From: Aquamicrobium sp.
Lineage (GTDB): Bacteria > Pseudomonadota > Alphaproteobacteria > Rhizobiales > Rhizobiaceae
DNA: 64,000 nucleotides
Direction: 5' to 3'
Assembly: GCA_019739225.1 (NCBI GenBank)
Contig: JAHHDT010000007.1
Span: 403,606 to 467,605, forward strand
Part shown: positions 21,219-30,089 of the stretch, piece by piece
How positions within the stretch are numbered: position 1 is the first letter of the stretch
Layout of the letters: each line of letters starts with the position of its first letter
The notes under the pieces: generated by a model
The model's input: the letters and a program-made list of their open reading frames with translations, nothing else
Database searches by the model: none
What the model was told of the DNA's origin: nothing
Translations under genes and position numbers: made by a program

Positions 21219-21803
21219 ATGCTTGACGAAGATGCCTATCTGCCCGGCAATCCGGCGCTGGTCGCCAGCCGTCAGGCAGTGGTGCTCACAGGATGTTCCG
21301 GCGGGGGCAAGTCGACGCTGCTCGGCGCGCTGGCGGCGCGCGGCTACACCGTGTGCCCCGAGGCCGGCCGGCAGATCGTACGCGAGCAGATGCATCTGGA
21401 CGGTGACGCGCTGCCATGGACCGATGCAATGCAGTTCGTCGCCCTTGTCGCATCGCGCACGATGCACCTGTTCAACACCACAGCCCCCGGCGAACGCGCC
21501 ATCTTCTTCGACCGCTCGCTTGTCGACCTGACGTCGTTTCTCGACATGAAGGGGCTCGATGTTCCGGCGCACCTGCGGCGTGCGGTCGAAACCTATCGCT
21601 ACGCGCCTTCCGTCTTCATCACGCCGCCCTGGCGGGAAATCTATGTCGACGAGGCAGAGCGCTCGAAATCTTTCGAGGATGCATGCCGCGAATATGATGC
21701 GCTTGTCGAAGGCTATCTCGCCGCCGGCTACCAGTTGGTGGAAGTGCCGAAGGTATCGGTCGCCGAGCGGGCGGATTTCGTCATTGCCAATCTGCCGGCG
21801 TGA
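21219..21803 (+). CDS. AAA-type predicted ATPase/kinase
   Basis: A 194-residue P-loop protein (VVLTGCSGGGKSTLLGALAARGYTVCPEAGRQIVREQ) of the small AAA_28-like group. Further conserved-looking segments are FFDRSLVDLTSFLDMKG and EVPKVSVAERADFVI. Members resemble nucleotide or small-molecule kinases, but the substrate is unknown. It begins 18 nt after csaA. Confidence 0.8.
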   Translation: MLDEDAYLPGNPALVASRQAVVLTGCSGGGKSTLLGALAARGYTVCPEAGRQIVREQMHLDGDALPWTDAMQFVALVASRTMHLFNTTAPGERAIFFDRSLVDLTSFLDMKGLDVPAHLRRAVETYRYAPSVFITPPWREIYVDEAERSKSFEDACREYDALVEGYLAAGYQLVEVPKVSVAERADFVIANLPA

Positions 21804-21812
21804 GAATGGCGG

Positions 21813-22514
21813 TCAGCCGCCGGCGGCTGCAACCTGCTCTTCCAGATGCCTCAACGTCAGCCGGTACTGATCGGTCAGCCGCGTCTTCGCCAGCTCCACG
21901 TCGCCATCGAGCGCAGCCTCCATGATCAGCCGGTGCTCGACGACGGAATCGCGGCGCGGATAGGTGCTCATGGAGATGTAGCGGTAGCGCTCTGCGTGAT
22001 CCATCATCTCGTTGCAGAAGCCGATCAGCCATGTCGATCCGCAGCCTGAAATCAGCGCGTTATGGAACGCCCGGTGCCTGACCTCCCATTCGGTGTTGTC
22101 ACCGCCTTCCTCCGGCGTGCGGATCGGGGTGCGGGAAAGGTGGTGGAAAGTCAGGACGATACCGTCCTCCCAGCCAGGGGTGCGGTTGACGATGGACTCC
22201 TCCAGCGCAATCGATTCCAGCCAGCAGCGTGTCTTCACCAGCTCGCGCAGGCGCTCCATCGACAGCGGCGGCACGAAGAAGCCGCGCTGGTCGTGCCGGT
22301 CGACGAGGTGTTCCGACGACAGGCGGTTGAGCGCCTCGCGCACCGGATTGGTGCCGCTGCCGTAGCGCGTTGCCACCTGGTCGATCTGCAGCTTCTGGCC
22401 GGGTTTGAAGTTGCCCTTGAGAATGTCCTGGCGAAGCTGACGGTAGACGGCGGTCGCCGCCGTCGTCTTTTCCCCGCGCCCGGCGGCATCAATCTCTGTT
22501 TCGTTCAATGCCAT
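21813..22514 (-). CDS. GntR-family regulator with FCD domain
   Basis: A 233-residue regulator. The N-terminal winged helix reads AVYRQLRQDILKGNFKPGQKLQIDQVATRYGSGTNPVREALNRLSSEHLVD, followed by an FCD ligand domain with metal-binding-type histidines (RHRAFHNALISGCGS, DSVVEHRLIMEAALDGD). FCD regulators usually bind organic acids. It is the fourth gene of an ABC importer operon, 37 nt after the permease, so it probably controls that operon and the divergent hydrolase gene. Confidence 0.9.
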   Translation of the reverse strand: MALNETEIDAAGRGEKTTAATAVYRQLRQDILKGNFKPGQKLQIDQVATRYGSGTNPVREALNRLSSEHLVDRHDQRGFFVPPLSMERLRELVKTRCWLESIALEESIVNRTPGWEDGIVLTFHHLSRTPIRTPEEGGDNTEWEVRHRAFHNALISGCGSTWLIGFCNEMMDHAERYRYISMSTYPRRDSVVEHRLIMEAALDGDVELAKTRLTDQYRLTLRHLEEQVAAAGG

Positions 22515-22551
22515 GCAGCGTTCCGCAGTTTTCGCGCTTCCGTCCCGCGCA

Positions 22552-23403
22552 TCAGCCGAATTTTCCAGCACCGGACCTCTGCCAGAATACGAGACGGCGC
22601 TCCAGCCAGACCACCGTCCAGAAGAGAGCGAGGCCGAGCAGGCTCAGGAAGATGATGAGAGAGAAGACACGCGGCGTGTTGAGCTGCGAGGCGGCAACGC
22701 GGATCAGCTCGCCGAAACCCTTGCCGCCACCGAGAAACTCCCCGGTAATCGCACCAGCCATGACACCGACTGCGGCGATCTTCAGCCCTGTGAACATCTG
22801 CGGCATGCCGAGCGGCAGCTTCATCTTGAACAGTGTCTGCCAGCGGCTCGCGCCCATGGTCCGGAAGAGGGCGCGCGCATTCTCGTCGGCTGCGTGCAGG
22901 CCAGCCGCCGTGCCGACCACGATCGGGAAGGTGGCGATGAAGGCCGCGAGCGCGACCTTGGACGAGATGCCGAAACCCAGCCAGGCGAGGAAGATCGGCG
23001 CGAAGGCGACTTTAGGCATGGTGTCGATTGCCACGAGATACGGCAATACGGCACGCTCGCCGAAGGTGAATTCGCCGACCAACACGCCCAACGTGAAGCC
23101 GATCGCAAGCGCGATGGCGAAGCCGTAGATGACTTCCTTGACCGTGATCCAGAGCGCGCCCAGCATGTAGCCGCCGCTGGCGAGGTTCTTCGCAACGAAG
23201 ACGATGTCCTCGCCGGTCTCCCACGGCCCCGGCAGGATGATCGGCGAAACCAGCCCGGAAATGTGGACAAGCTGCCATACCGCCAGAAAGGCAATCATGA
23301 TGCCGGCCATCGCGATGGAGCGCGGTATGCGGTCAATGAAGGTGACATGCTCGGTCCAGACCGTGTCGGGACGTCGAGCCTGCGGGTCGGTCGCGATGGT
23401 CAC
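22552..23403 (-). CDS. ABC importer permease (SsuC/TauC type)
   Basis: A 283-residue inner-membrane permease with about six membrane segments. It has the EAA-type cytoplasmic loop for the ATPase (HAADENARALFRTMGASRWQTLFKMKLPLGMPQMFTGLKIA). It belongs with nitrate/sulfonate/taurine/thiamine-precursor permeases; the substrate is unknown. The GTG at 23403 overlaps the ATPase stop by 4 nt (GTGA). Confidence 0.92.
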   Translation of the reverse strand: MTIATDPQARRPDTVWTEHVTFIDRIPRSIAMAGIMIAFLAVWQLVHISGLVSPIILPGPWETGEDIVFVAKNLASGGYMLGALWITVKEVIYGFAIALAIGFTLGVLVGEFTFGERAVLPYLVAIDTMPKVAFAPIFLAWLGFGISSKVALAAFIATFPIVVGTAAGLHAADENARALFRTMGASRWQTLFKMKLPLGMPQMFTGLKIAAVGVMAGAITGEFLGGGKGFGELIRVAASQLNTPRVFSLIIFLSLLGLALFWTVVWLERRLVFWQRSGAGKFG

Positions 23404-24212
23404 AGGAAAGCTCCCTTGTCGAGTCGCGCACGGATGCGGCGTACGTAGTCGCCGAACTTGGCGTCGGTCATCATGTCGAGGGTGCGCGGGCGAGGCAGGT
23501 CGATCTCGACCGTCTCCACGAACGTCCCCGGGCGCGGCGACATGACGTAGACCGTGTCCGACAGGATCACGGCCTCGGGAATCGAATGGGTAATGAGGAA
23601 GGCGGTGGCGTTGCGCTCCATGCAGATGCGCTGCAACTCCATGTTCATGAAGTCGCGCGAGAGCTCGTCGAGCGCACTGAAGGGCTCGTCGAGCAGCAGC
23701 ACCGCCGGCTCCGTCACCAGCATCCTGCAGATGGCGGCGCGCTGGGCCATGCCGCCCGACAGCTCATGCGGCCAGCGACCTTCGAAGCCTTTAAGCCCGA
23801 CCAGTTCAAGCAAGGCAAGCGCATCGCGATGCTTGGCGCGGGCTGCCGCCTTGCCGTCGCGGATCTCAATCGGCAGGACGATATTCTCCAGCACCGTGCG
23901 CCACGGAAAAAGCGTCGCCTGCTGGAACATCATGCCGATGTCCTCGCGCGTGCCGGTGACGGGCGTGCCTTCCAGATAGACGCCGCCCTCCGAAGGCGGG
24001 ATCAGCCCCGCCATCACCTTCAGGAGCGTGGACTTGCCGCAGCCCGACGGGCCGATCACCGAGGAGAAACTGCCTTCGCGCAATGTCAGGTCGACACGGT
24101 CGAGCGCGCGCAGATTGCCTCGCGCATAGCTCTTGGCAACGCCGGAGAGCTCGTAGACCGGCCGGCTCTGCGAGCCGGCCGTCATGGCATCTGTCCGTGG
24201 AAGGACGGTCAT
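23400..24212 (-). CDS. ABC importer ATPase (SsuB/TauB type)
   Basis: A 270-residue ATPase: Walker A GPSGCGKST, Q-loop MMFQQATLFPWRTVLENIVLP, signature LSGGMAQRAAICRML, Walker B VLLLDEPFSALDELS, H-loop LITHSIPEAV. The Q-loop and switch sequences are those of the nitrate/sulfonate/taurine group. The ATG at 24212 overlaps the binding-protein stop by 4 nt; a second ATG nine codons later is possible. Confidence 0.93.
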   Translation of the reverse strand: MTVLPRTDAMTAGSQSRPVYELSGVAKSYARGNLRALDRVDLTLREGSFSSVIGPSGCGKSTLLKVMAGLIPPSEGGVYLEGTPVTGTREDIGMMFQQATLFPWRTVLENIVLPIEIRDGKAAARAKHRDALALLELVGLKGFEGRWPHELSGGMAQRAAICRMLVTEPAVLLLDEPFSALDELSRDFMNMELQRICMERNATAFLITHSIPEAVILSDTVYVMSPRPGTFVETVEIDLPRPRTLDMMTDAKFGDYVRRIRARLDKGAFL

Positions 24213-25237
24213 TCCGCGTTCCACGCTTCCACGAACTGGTTGGTGTAGGCCGCTTCGAGGTCTTCCAGCGGAGCCGACAGCGCGCCGGATTCGACCGAGC
24301 TGTCGTGCCACATCTGCCAATGCTCCGGCGGCTGGTAGCCATAGCCGTTGGACATGTCGAGCGGCGTGATGCGGTCCTGAATCGCGGTCAGCAGCGCTTC
24401 GGCGAATTCGCGGTCCTCACCCTCCTGCGGGTTGCCGGCCGTGGTGTGCTCCAGCACCTTGTCCTTGTTGGCGGGGTCCATGCCGAATTTGGTGCCCTTC
24501 ACGAGCGCCTTGCCAAAGGCTTCGATGACGTCCGGATTTTCATCCAGATAGCTGCGGGTCACCGCCCAGCCATTGCCGAAATAAGAAAGGTAGGCTTCCG
24601 GCGTGATCTCGCGAAGCGGGATGCCGCGCGATTCGATGATGGCCGCGTCGCTCACCGCGGCGGCGTAGGATGACACCTCGTCATTGAGGAACGCCGCTGC
24701 CGCGGTGCCGCCGTCGCCGATTGCCAGGAATTCGTAGTCGGTGCCTTCGGCAAGGCCGACATCGGTCAGGATCGCGCGGCTGAAGCCGACCTCCGCGCCG
24801 TCGGCCGTGCCGACGCCTACCACCGTACCCTTCAGGTCGGCCGGCCCCTGGACATCGGATTCCTCCCGCACCACCAGCCCGAAGATCGATTTCGGAAACT
24901 GATTGTAGATGAAGACCACGTCCTCGCCGCGCGCCCTGGCACCGAGAAGCGGGCCGGGGCCGGGATTACCGATCTGCGCCTGGCCTGCCGCCATCGATTG
25001 CAGCACGGATGCCGAGCCGTTGACCGCCTCGACGGTGACCTTGATGCCTGCTTCCTCGAAATAGCCTTCGCCGATCGCGACGTGCAGCGGGAAATTGTTG
25101 ATGGCCGAAGGATTCGGCACGACGATCGTGATGGTATTGTCCTGCGCATGGACGGCGTCAGTGACGCCCGCCATCGACACGAGGGAAAGCGCGAGCGCAG
25201 CCGTCGCGGCGCGGCGTAGATCCGAACCAGTTTTCAT
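24209..25237 (-). CDS. NMT1/THI5-like ABC substrate-binding protein
   Basis: A 342-residue periplasmic binding protein. A signal peptide is present (MKTGSDLRRAATAALALSLVSMAGVTDAVHA, cleavage likely before QDNT). The mature domain opens TITIVVPNPSAINNFPLHVAIGEGYFEEAGIKVTVEAVNGSA, typical of SsuA/TauA/NMT1 proteins. The second of two ATGs (25237) sits 7 nt from AGGGAGG and was chosen. The ligand is unknown; the divergent fumarylacetoacetase-family gene hints at a carboxylic or aromatic-derived substrate. Confidence 0.9.
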   Translation of the reverse strand: MKTGSDLRRAATAALALSLVSMAGVTDAVHAQDNTITIVVPNPSAINNFPLHVAIGEGYFEEAGIKVTVEAVNGSASVLQSMAAGQAQIGNPGPGPLLGARARGEDVVFIYNQFPKSIFGLVVREESDVQGPADLKGTVVGVGTADGAEVGFSRAILTDVGLAEGTDYEFLAIGDGGTAAAAFLNDEVSSYAAAVSDAAIIESRGIPLREITPEAYLSYFGNGWAVTRSYLDENPDVIEAFGKALVKGTKFGMDPANKDKVLEHTTAGNPQEGEDREFAEALLTAIQDRITPLDMSNGYGYQPPEHWQMWHDSSVESGALSAPLEDLEAAYTNQFVEAWNAE

Positions 25238-25286
25238 GGTCATTCCTCCCTGTTTGCCTGCGGCGTCCTCCCGACGCCACGGCTCA

Positions 25287-25360
25287 CATAATCTACATTT
25301 CTCAAATGGACTGTCAAAAACCTATTTTTTGATGCGCGTAGTTTCTTAATGTGCATTATG
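25287..25360. promoter_or_regulatory. Paired operator-like 13-mers between ABC operon and hydrolase gene
   Basis: AATGTGCATTATG (25348-25360) and, on the opposite strand, AATGTAGATTATG (25287-25299) match in 11 of 13 positions and are 48 bp apart in an AT-rich divergent promoter region. Each has a near-palindromic core. They are good candidates for binding by the FCD-GntR regulator of the same locus. Confidence 0.5.
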
Positions 25361-25393
25361 CCTGCCGACAGACAGACCACCAAGGAGGAGACG

Positions 25394-26089
25394 ATGGCCA
25401 CCAATGGATATGTGATCGACGCGCCCGAACAGGCTAGCCTGGCGGTATCGGGCAGCAAGGACCGCTTTCCGGTCCGCCGCATTTATTGTGTCGGGCGCAA
25501 TTACGTCGCGCATGTCCGCGAGATGGGCGGCAACGAGGAGCGCGATCCGCCGATCTTCTTCCAGAAGCCGGCAGATGCCGTCGTCGAAAGCGGCTCCACG
25601 ATCCCCTACGCGACGATCACCGAAAACTTCCACCACGAGATGGAAATGGTCATCGCGCTCAAGTCGGGCGGCTACAACATCGCCGAGAGCGTTGCGCTGA
25701 ACCACATCTGGGGCTACGGCACGGGTCTCGACATGACCCGCCGCGACATCCAGGGCAACGGCAAGCCGTGGGAGATTGCCAAGTCCTTCGACCAGTCCTG
25801 CCCGTGCGGGCCGCTGTCGCCGGTGGGCAAGGTCGGCCACATCTCCAAGGGGTCGATCAAGCTGACCGTCAATGGCGAGACGAAGCAGGAATCGGACATC
25901 GAGCTGCTGATCTGGCGCGTGCCGGAGATCATCGCGAACCTGTCGACGCTGTTCGAGCTCAAGGCCGGCGATATCATTCTCACCGGCACGCCTCATGGCG
26001 TCGGCCCCGTGCAGCCGGGCGACGAACTGGTCGGCACCATCGATGGGCTCGAGCCTCTGACGGTGAAGATCGGCGAGCGCCCCGCCTGA
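25394..26089 (+). CDS. Fumarylacetoacetate hydrolase family protein
   Basis: A 231-residue FAH-fold hydrolase (RIYCVGRNYVAHVREMG; ENFHHEMEMVIAL with acidic metal ligands; GYGTGLDMTRRDIQ; LKAGDIILTGTPHGVGPVQPGD). The size and motifs resemble fumarylpyruvate and acylpyruvate hydrolases, which cleave C-C bonds of diketo acids. AGGAGG precedes the ATG. It is divergent from the ABC/GntR operon and shares its control region, so it may act on the imported compound or its product. Confidence 0.88.
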   Translation: MATNGYVIDAPEQASLAVSGSKDRFPVRRIYCVGRNYVAHVREMGGNEERDPPIFFQKPADAVVESGSTIPYATITENFHHEMEMVIALKSGGYNIAESVALNHIWGYGTGLDMTRRDIQGNGKPWEIAKSFDQSCPCGPLSPVGKVGHISKGSIKLTVNGETKQESDIELLIWRVPEIIANLSTLFELKAGDIILTGTPHGVGPVQPGDELVGTIDGLEPLTVKIGERPA

Positions 26090-26095
26090 CCGGTC

Positions 26096-27508
26096 TCAGG
26101 CCGGGATACGGATAACGGCGCGCAGGCCGCCGAGCGGACTTTCATCGAGCGTGATGTCGCCGCCATGGCTGCGGGCGATGTCACGCGCGATGGACAGGCC
26201 AAGGCCCGTGCCGCCGGAATCCTGGTTACGGGCGTCGTCCAGCCGGTAAAAGGGCTTGAACACCTCCTCGCGTTTTTCCGCCGGTATGCCGGGGCCGTCA
26301 TCGTCGACGATGACTAGCAGCGACCCGCGCGCGTGGGTCGCCTTGATGCTCACGGTCTTTGCGTAACGGAACGCATTCCCCACGACGTTCGACAGTAGGC
26401 GCGAGAAGGCGTTGGGCCGCACATAGACTTCTGGATTGCCGGTAAGGTACGTCGTCAGCGTGCGCTTGCGCAGCTTCGCTTCCTCCGACAGCTTTTCCAT
26501 GAACGCGGCAATGTCGAACTGGCCGGTGTCCTCGCCGGCCTCGCCTCGCGCGAAGGCGAGATAGCCCTCCAGCATCGACTGCATGTCGTCGATATCCTGG
26601 TCGAGCGCTTCGCGGTCCATCTTCGAGCCGCCCAGCGCGAGCTGCAACTTGAAGCGGGTGAGGATGGTGCGAAGGTCGTGGCTGACGCCCGTCAGCATCG
26701 CGGTGCGCTGCTCGATCTGGCGCTCGATGCGTTCGCGCATCTGGATGAAGGCGGCACCGGCGCGGCGCACCTCCTCCGCACCGCGGGGCCGGAAGTCGCT
26801 CGGCGTCGGCCGCCCCTTGCCGAAACTCTCCGCGGCTTCTGCAAGGCGCAGGATCGGCCTGATCTGGTTGCGCAGGAAGGCCACGGCGATGCCGATCAGC
26901 ACCAGAGAGCTGCCGACCATCCACAGCAGGAAGATATGGGTGTTCGAAGCGTAGGTCTGGCTGCGGCGTGCGAAGACGCGCAGCACCTTGTCCTCCAGCC
27001 GCACGCGTATTTCCACGATGTTGGAGGCGCCGACCGTATCGATCCAGAAGGGCCGGTTGATCTGCTGGTTGATCTGCTCGCTCAGGAAGTAGTCGAGGAT
27101 CGAGAAGAACGGCTTGGGCCCGGGGGCGGGCAGGGGATCGGGCGGCAGGATGTCGATCTTGAGCTGCAGCCGCTCCTGCGCGATGCGGATGACCTCGGCA
27201 TAGTTGTCGCCGGGCGGGTAGGTCTCGATCATGTCTATGACGGCCGCGATGTCGCGCGTCACCGCCGCCGAAAGGCGCTGGGTGACCGTCTGCCAGTGCC
27301 GCTCCATGAAGGCGAAGGCGATCACGGATTGCAGCAGGATCATCGGCGCGATGACGATGATGAGCGAACGCGCATAAAGCCGCTTCGGCAGATAGCGTGC
27401 GACGACCCGCCAGACGCGGCCGAACCCGTTCCACAGCCCGGCAAACGGGCGCAGGTACCCGCCGGCCCGTTCTGACTCGTCGCGCGCCGGTGTGTCGGAA
27501 CTCGCCAT
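26096..27508 (-). CDS. Sensor histidine kinase (EnvZ-like layout)
   Basis: A 470-residue inner-membrane kinase. Membrane segments at about 49-68 and 193-213 enclose a periplasmic domain of about 120 residues. HAMP follows (about 214-265), then the phospho-acceptor site GVSHDLRTILTRFKLQL (H277). The ATPase boxes are NVVGNAFRYA, DDDGPGIP and GTGLGLSIARD. It lies 47 nt after the response regulator and is its likely partner. The signal is unknown. Confidence 0.92.
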   Translation of the reverse strand: MASSDTPARDESERAGGYLRPFAGLWNGFGRVWRVVARYLPKRLYARSLIIVIAPMILLQSVIAFAFMERHWQTVTQRLSAAVTRDIAAVIDMIETYPPGDNYAEVIRIAQERLQLKIDILPPDPLPAPGPKPFFSILDYFLSEQINQQINRPFWIDTVGASNIVEIRVRLEDKVLRVFARRSQTYASNTHIFLLWMVGSSLVLIGIAVAFLRNQIRPILRLAEAAESFGKGRPTPSDFRPRGAEEVRRAGAAFIQMRERIERQIEQRTAMLTGVSHDLRTILTRFKLQLALGGSKMDREALDQDIDDMQSMLEGYLAFARGEAGEDTGQFDIAAFMEKLSEEAKLRKRTLTTYLTGNPEVYVRPNAFSRLLSNVVGNAFRYAKTVSIKATHARGSLLVIVDDDGPGIPAEKREEVFKPFYRLDDARNQDSGGTGLGLSIARDIARSHGGDITLDESPLGGLRAVIRIPA

Positions 27509-27555
27509 CAGTCCTTTCCCGCACCCCGTCTCAAGGGCATATCTGGGGCATCAGT

Positions 27556-28260
27556 CTATTCGACACTGAGCCTGTATCCAACACCGCGCACCGTCTGCAG
27601 CCACACCGGATTGGACGGGTCGCGCTCGATCTTGCGCCGCAAGCGGTTGATCTGCACGTCGATGGTGCGTTCGCCGACCTCCGCATCCGAGCCGACCAGC
27701 TCGTGCCTCGGGATCGTATCGCCGGCCCGCTCGGCGAAGATGACCAGAATCTCCTGTTCGCGGTCGGTCAGCTTCAGGATTTCGCCGCCGCGCTTGAGTT
27801 CGCGCCGTGCGATCTGGAACGTGTAGGGTCCGAAAACGATCTGCTCCACCTTCGGCGTCTGCTGGGGGCCGCCGCGACGCAGGATGTTGTTGAGCCGCAG
27901 CAGCAGCTCGCGCGGGTCGAACGGCTTGGGCAGGTAGTCGTCCGCGCCAGCTTCGAGACCGGCCACCCGGCTGTCGGTTTCCGACAGCGCGGTCAGCATC
28001 AGGATCGGCACGTTCTTCTGCTCGCGCAGCGACTTCGTGAGCTGCACGCCGCTCTCGCCCGGCATCATCACGTCGAGCACGATCAGGTCGAAATCCAGCC
28101 CTGCCAGCTTGCGTCGTGCTTCGTCCGCATTGCCGGCCACGGTGATGCGATAGCCGTTTTCGCTTAGGAACTGCTTCAGCAGGGTGCGGATGCGGGTGTC
28201 GTCGTCGACCACGAGCAGATGGGGGGCATCGTCGCCCGGTACGTGCGAATCCTGCGTCAT
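27556..28260 (-). CDS. OmpR-family response regulator (PetR-like)
   Basis: A 234-residue regulator. The receiver domain has phospho-acceptor D63 (LIVLDVMMPGESGV), T90 and K112 (YLPKPFDPREL). The C-terminal winged helix contains VGSDAEVGERTIDVQINRLRRKIERDPSNPVWLQTVRGVGYRL. The ATG at 28260 has GAAGGA 7 nt upstream; a TTG at 28281 is less likely. With the upstream MarR-type gene it resembles the PetP-PetR pair of Rhodobacter capsulatus. I recall that pair from memory and did not test it. Confidence 0.92.
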   Translation of the reverse strand: MTQDSHVPGDDAPHLLVVDDDTRIRTLLKQFLSENGYRITVAGNADEARRKLAGLDFDLIVLDVMMPGESGVQLTKSLREQKNVPILMLTALSETDSRVAGLEAGADDYLPKPFDPRELLLRLNNILRRGGPQQTPKVEQIVFGPYTFQIARRELKRGGEILKLTDREQEILVIFAERAGDTIPRHELVGSDAEVGERTIDVQINRLRRKIERDPSNPVWLQTVRGVGYRLSVE

Positions 28261-28301
28261 AGGCAAGTCCTTCAAGTGCAATGCCCCTACCTGCGGCGAT
28301 C

Positions 28302-28835
28302 CTAGCCTGCCTCCCTGCGCCGGTCATCCCCGGTCGCGGTCTGATCGTCGATCTGGGTGCGCTGCTCGGGATTGACCATGCCCAGGAGAAAACGCTCGAT
28401 TGCAGCGCGGTCGCCAGGTGCCGCTTCCGCCAATGCAGCGGCGATGCGGCGGGATTGGGGCGCGGCCAGTGCAAGTGCCAGGCCACGACCCTTGGCGGTC
28501 GGATAAAGCTCGCGCTGGCGCCGGTCTCGCGGACCCTGAACCTGAACGATGTGGCCGGTGTCGATCAACTGCTTCAGCACCCGCGCAAGGCTCTGCTTGG
28601 TGATCTTGAGTACGTCGAGAAGCTCGGCCACGGTAAGGCCCGGCCTGCGGTTGACGAAGTGGAGGACCCGATGGTGCGCACGGCCGAAGGCGTATTCCCC
28701 AAGGATCTGGTCCGGGTCCGAGGTGAAGTCGCGATAGGCGAAAAAGAACAGCTCGATGATCGTGAAATCGATCCCGTCGTCACCCGACAAGGCCGACTTT
28801 ATCGGGTCTTCGTTCCGCTCCGGATGCTGCGTCAT
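28302..28835 (-). CDS. MarR-family regulator (PetP-like)
   Basis: A 177-residue MarR-type winged-helix protein (FFFAYRDFTSDPDQILGEYAFGRAHHRVLHFVNRRPGLTVAELLDVLKITKQSLARVLKQLIDTGHIVQVQGPRDRRQRELYPT). The wing residues DRRQR are typical. A TTG at 28862 extends the frame but falls inside the palindromic operator, so the ATG at 28835 was preferred. It leads the MarR - response regulator - kinase cluster; the operator upstream points to autoregulation and control of ilvE. Confidence 0.9.
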   Translation of the reverse strand: MTQHPERNEDPIKSALSGDDGIDFTIIELFFFAYRDFTSDPDQILGEYAFGRAHHRVLHFVNRRPGLTVAELLDVLKITKQSLARVLKQLIDTGHIVQVQGPRDRRQRELYPTAKGRGLALALAAPQSRRIAAALAEAAPGDRAAIERFLLGMVNPEQRTQIDDQTATGDDRRREAG

Positions 28836-28857
28836 ATCCTGCTCGCCGTTCCTGTTC

Positions 28858-28894
28858 GCCAAATTTATGTCAGCCTTGTTGACATAAATTTGGC
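28858..28894. promoter_or_regulatory. Perfect palindromic operator (MarR-type)
   Basis: Arms GCCAAATTTATGTCA (28858-28872) and its exact reverse complement (28880-28894) are separated by 7 nt. The 15-bp perfect arms lie just upstream of the MarR-type gene and overlap the -35 of the promoter facing ilvE. The binding protein is inferred from position. Confidence 0.75.
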
Positions 28895-28907
28895 CCGATG
28901 GTAATTT
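28879..28907 (+). promoter_or_regulatory. Promoter facing ilvE
   Basis: TTGACA (28879-28884), a 17-nt spacer and TAATTT (28902-28907) form a near-consensus sigma-70 promoter. Its -35 lies in the right arm of the palindromic operator. The leader to the ilvE start would be about 170 nt. Confidence 0.65.
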
Positions 28908-29082
28908 TTGCCAATCTTTCGGCTGGAATGCGAACGAAAAGAAAAGCCAAGGGCTGTTTGCCCGGAACTTCCTTCAACTCGCCTCGCTTTCGGCATAAAG
29001 TTGCGGTCTGGCGTATCCGGTTAGGCGATCCCGCACCGCACGTCCAATGAAAACAGGGCCTTGGGCCTCTAGGGAGACATCT

Positions 29083-29976
29083 ATGGCATCCGTTCCTTTC
29101 GACCAGCTTGACGGTCACATCTGGATGAATGGCGAATTCGTCAAATGGGCAGAGGCCAAGATTCACGTACTGACCCACGGGCTGCACTATGCCAGCGCCG
29201 TGTTCGAGGGCGAGCGCGCCTATGGCGGCGAGATCTTCAAGCTGACCGAGCATACCGAGCGTCTGCATGAATCCGCTCGCCTTCTCGGCTTCACCATTCC
29301 CTACTCGGTTGCCGAAATCGACGATGCCTGCCGCGCGCTCCTGCGCATGCAGGGCTTCGCCGACGCCTATGTCCGCCCGATCGCGTGGCGCGGGTCCGAG
29401 ATGATGGGCGTCTCGGCCCAGAACAACCGCATCAATTGCGCGATCGCCATCTGGCAGTGGCCCAGCTATTTCGATCCCGCGCAGCGGTTGAAGGGCATCC
29501 GGCTCGACATGGCGGAATATCGCCGGCCGGACCCGCGCACGGCTCCGTCGCGTTCCAAGGCGGCCGGCCTCTACATGATCTGCACGCTGTCCAAACATGC
29601 AGCAGAAGCTAAGGGATACGCCGACGCACTGATGCTCGACTGGCGCGGGCAGGTTGCCGAAGCCACCGGCGCCAACGTCTTTTTCGTCAAGGAGGGCAAA
29701 ATCCACACGCCGACGCCGGACTGCTTCCTCGACGGCATCACCCGCCGCACCGTCATCGGGCTGGCCAAGGCACGTGGGCTGGAAGTCATCGAGCGCGCGA
29801 TCATGCCTGAAGAGCTCGAAGGTTTCGAACAGGCGTTCCTGACCGGAACGGCGGCAGAGGTGACGCCGGTCTCGGAGATCGGCCCCTACAGGTTCGAGGT
29901 CGGCGAGATCGCCAAGACCCTGATGGAAGATTACATGGCCGAGGTGCAGCCGAAGCAGGCGGTGGCGGCCGAATAG
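29083..29976 (+). CDS. ilvE: Branched-chain amino acid aminotransferase
   Basis: A 297-residue fold-type IV PLP enzyme that interconverts Leu/Ile/Val and their keto acids. Conserved parts are HGLHYASAVFEGERAY, the PLP-binding lysine K159 in SRSKAAGLYM, the E-A-T-G-A-N phosphate region (QVAEATGANVFFVKEGKIHTP), and TGTAAEVTPV. The ATG at 29083 has AGGGAG upstream. It is divergent from the petP-like gene, whose presumed operator overlaps its promoter. Confidence 0.95.
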   Translation: MASVPFDQLDGHIWMNGEFVKWAEAKIHVLTHGLHYASAVFEGERAYGGEIFKLTEHTERLHESARLLGFTIPYSVAEIDDACRALLRMQGFADAYVRPIAWRGSEMMGVSAQNNRINCAIAIWQWPSYFDPAQRLKGIRLDMAEYRRPDPRTAPSRSKAAGLYMICTLSKHAAEAKGYADALMLDWRGQVAEATGANVFFVKEGKIHTPTPDCFLDGITRRTVIGLAKARGLEVIERAIMPEELEGFEQAFLTGTAAEVTPVSEIGPYRFEVGEIAKTLMEDYMAEVQPKQAVAAE

Positions 29977-30089
29977 GCCGTCATTTCTCCGCAACCACAG
30001 GTCGTCGCTCCGTTTGACTTTAGTCGAATTCGGGTTTCCACTTCCGACGCCGGCGAGACTCGCGCCGGTGTTATAGAGGGAAACTTCAT

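Noticed and set aside
28928..29050. A 40-codon leader peptide upstream of ilvE
   Set aside because: It has no ribosome-binding site and no run of Leu/Ile/Val codons as an attenuator would.
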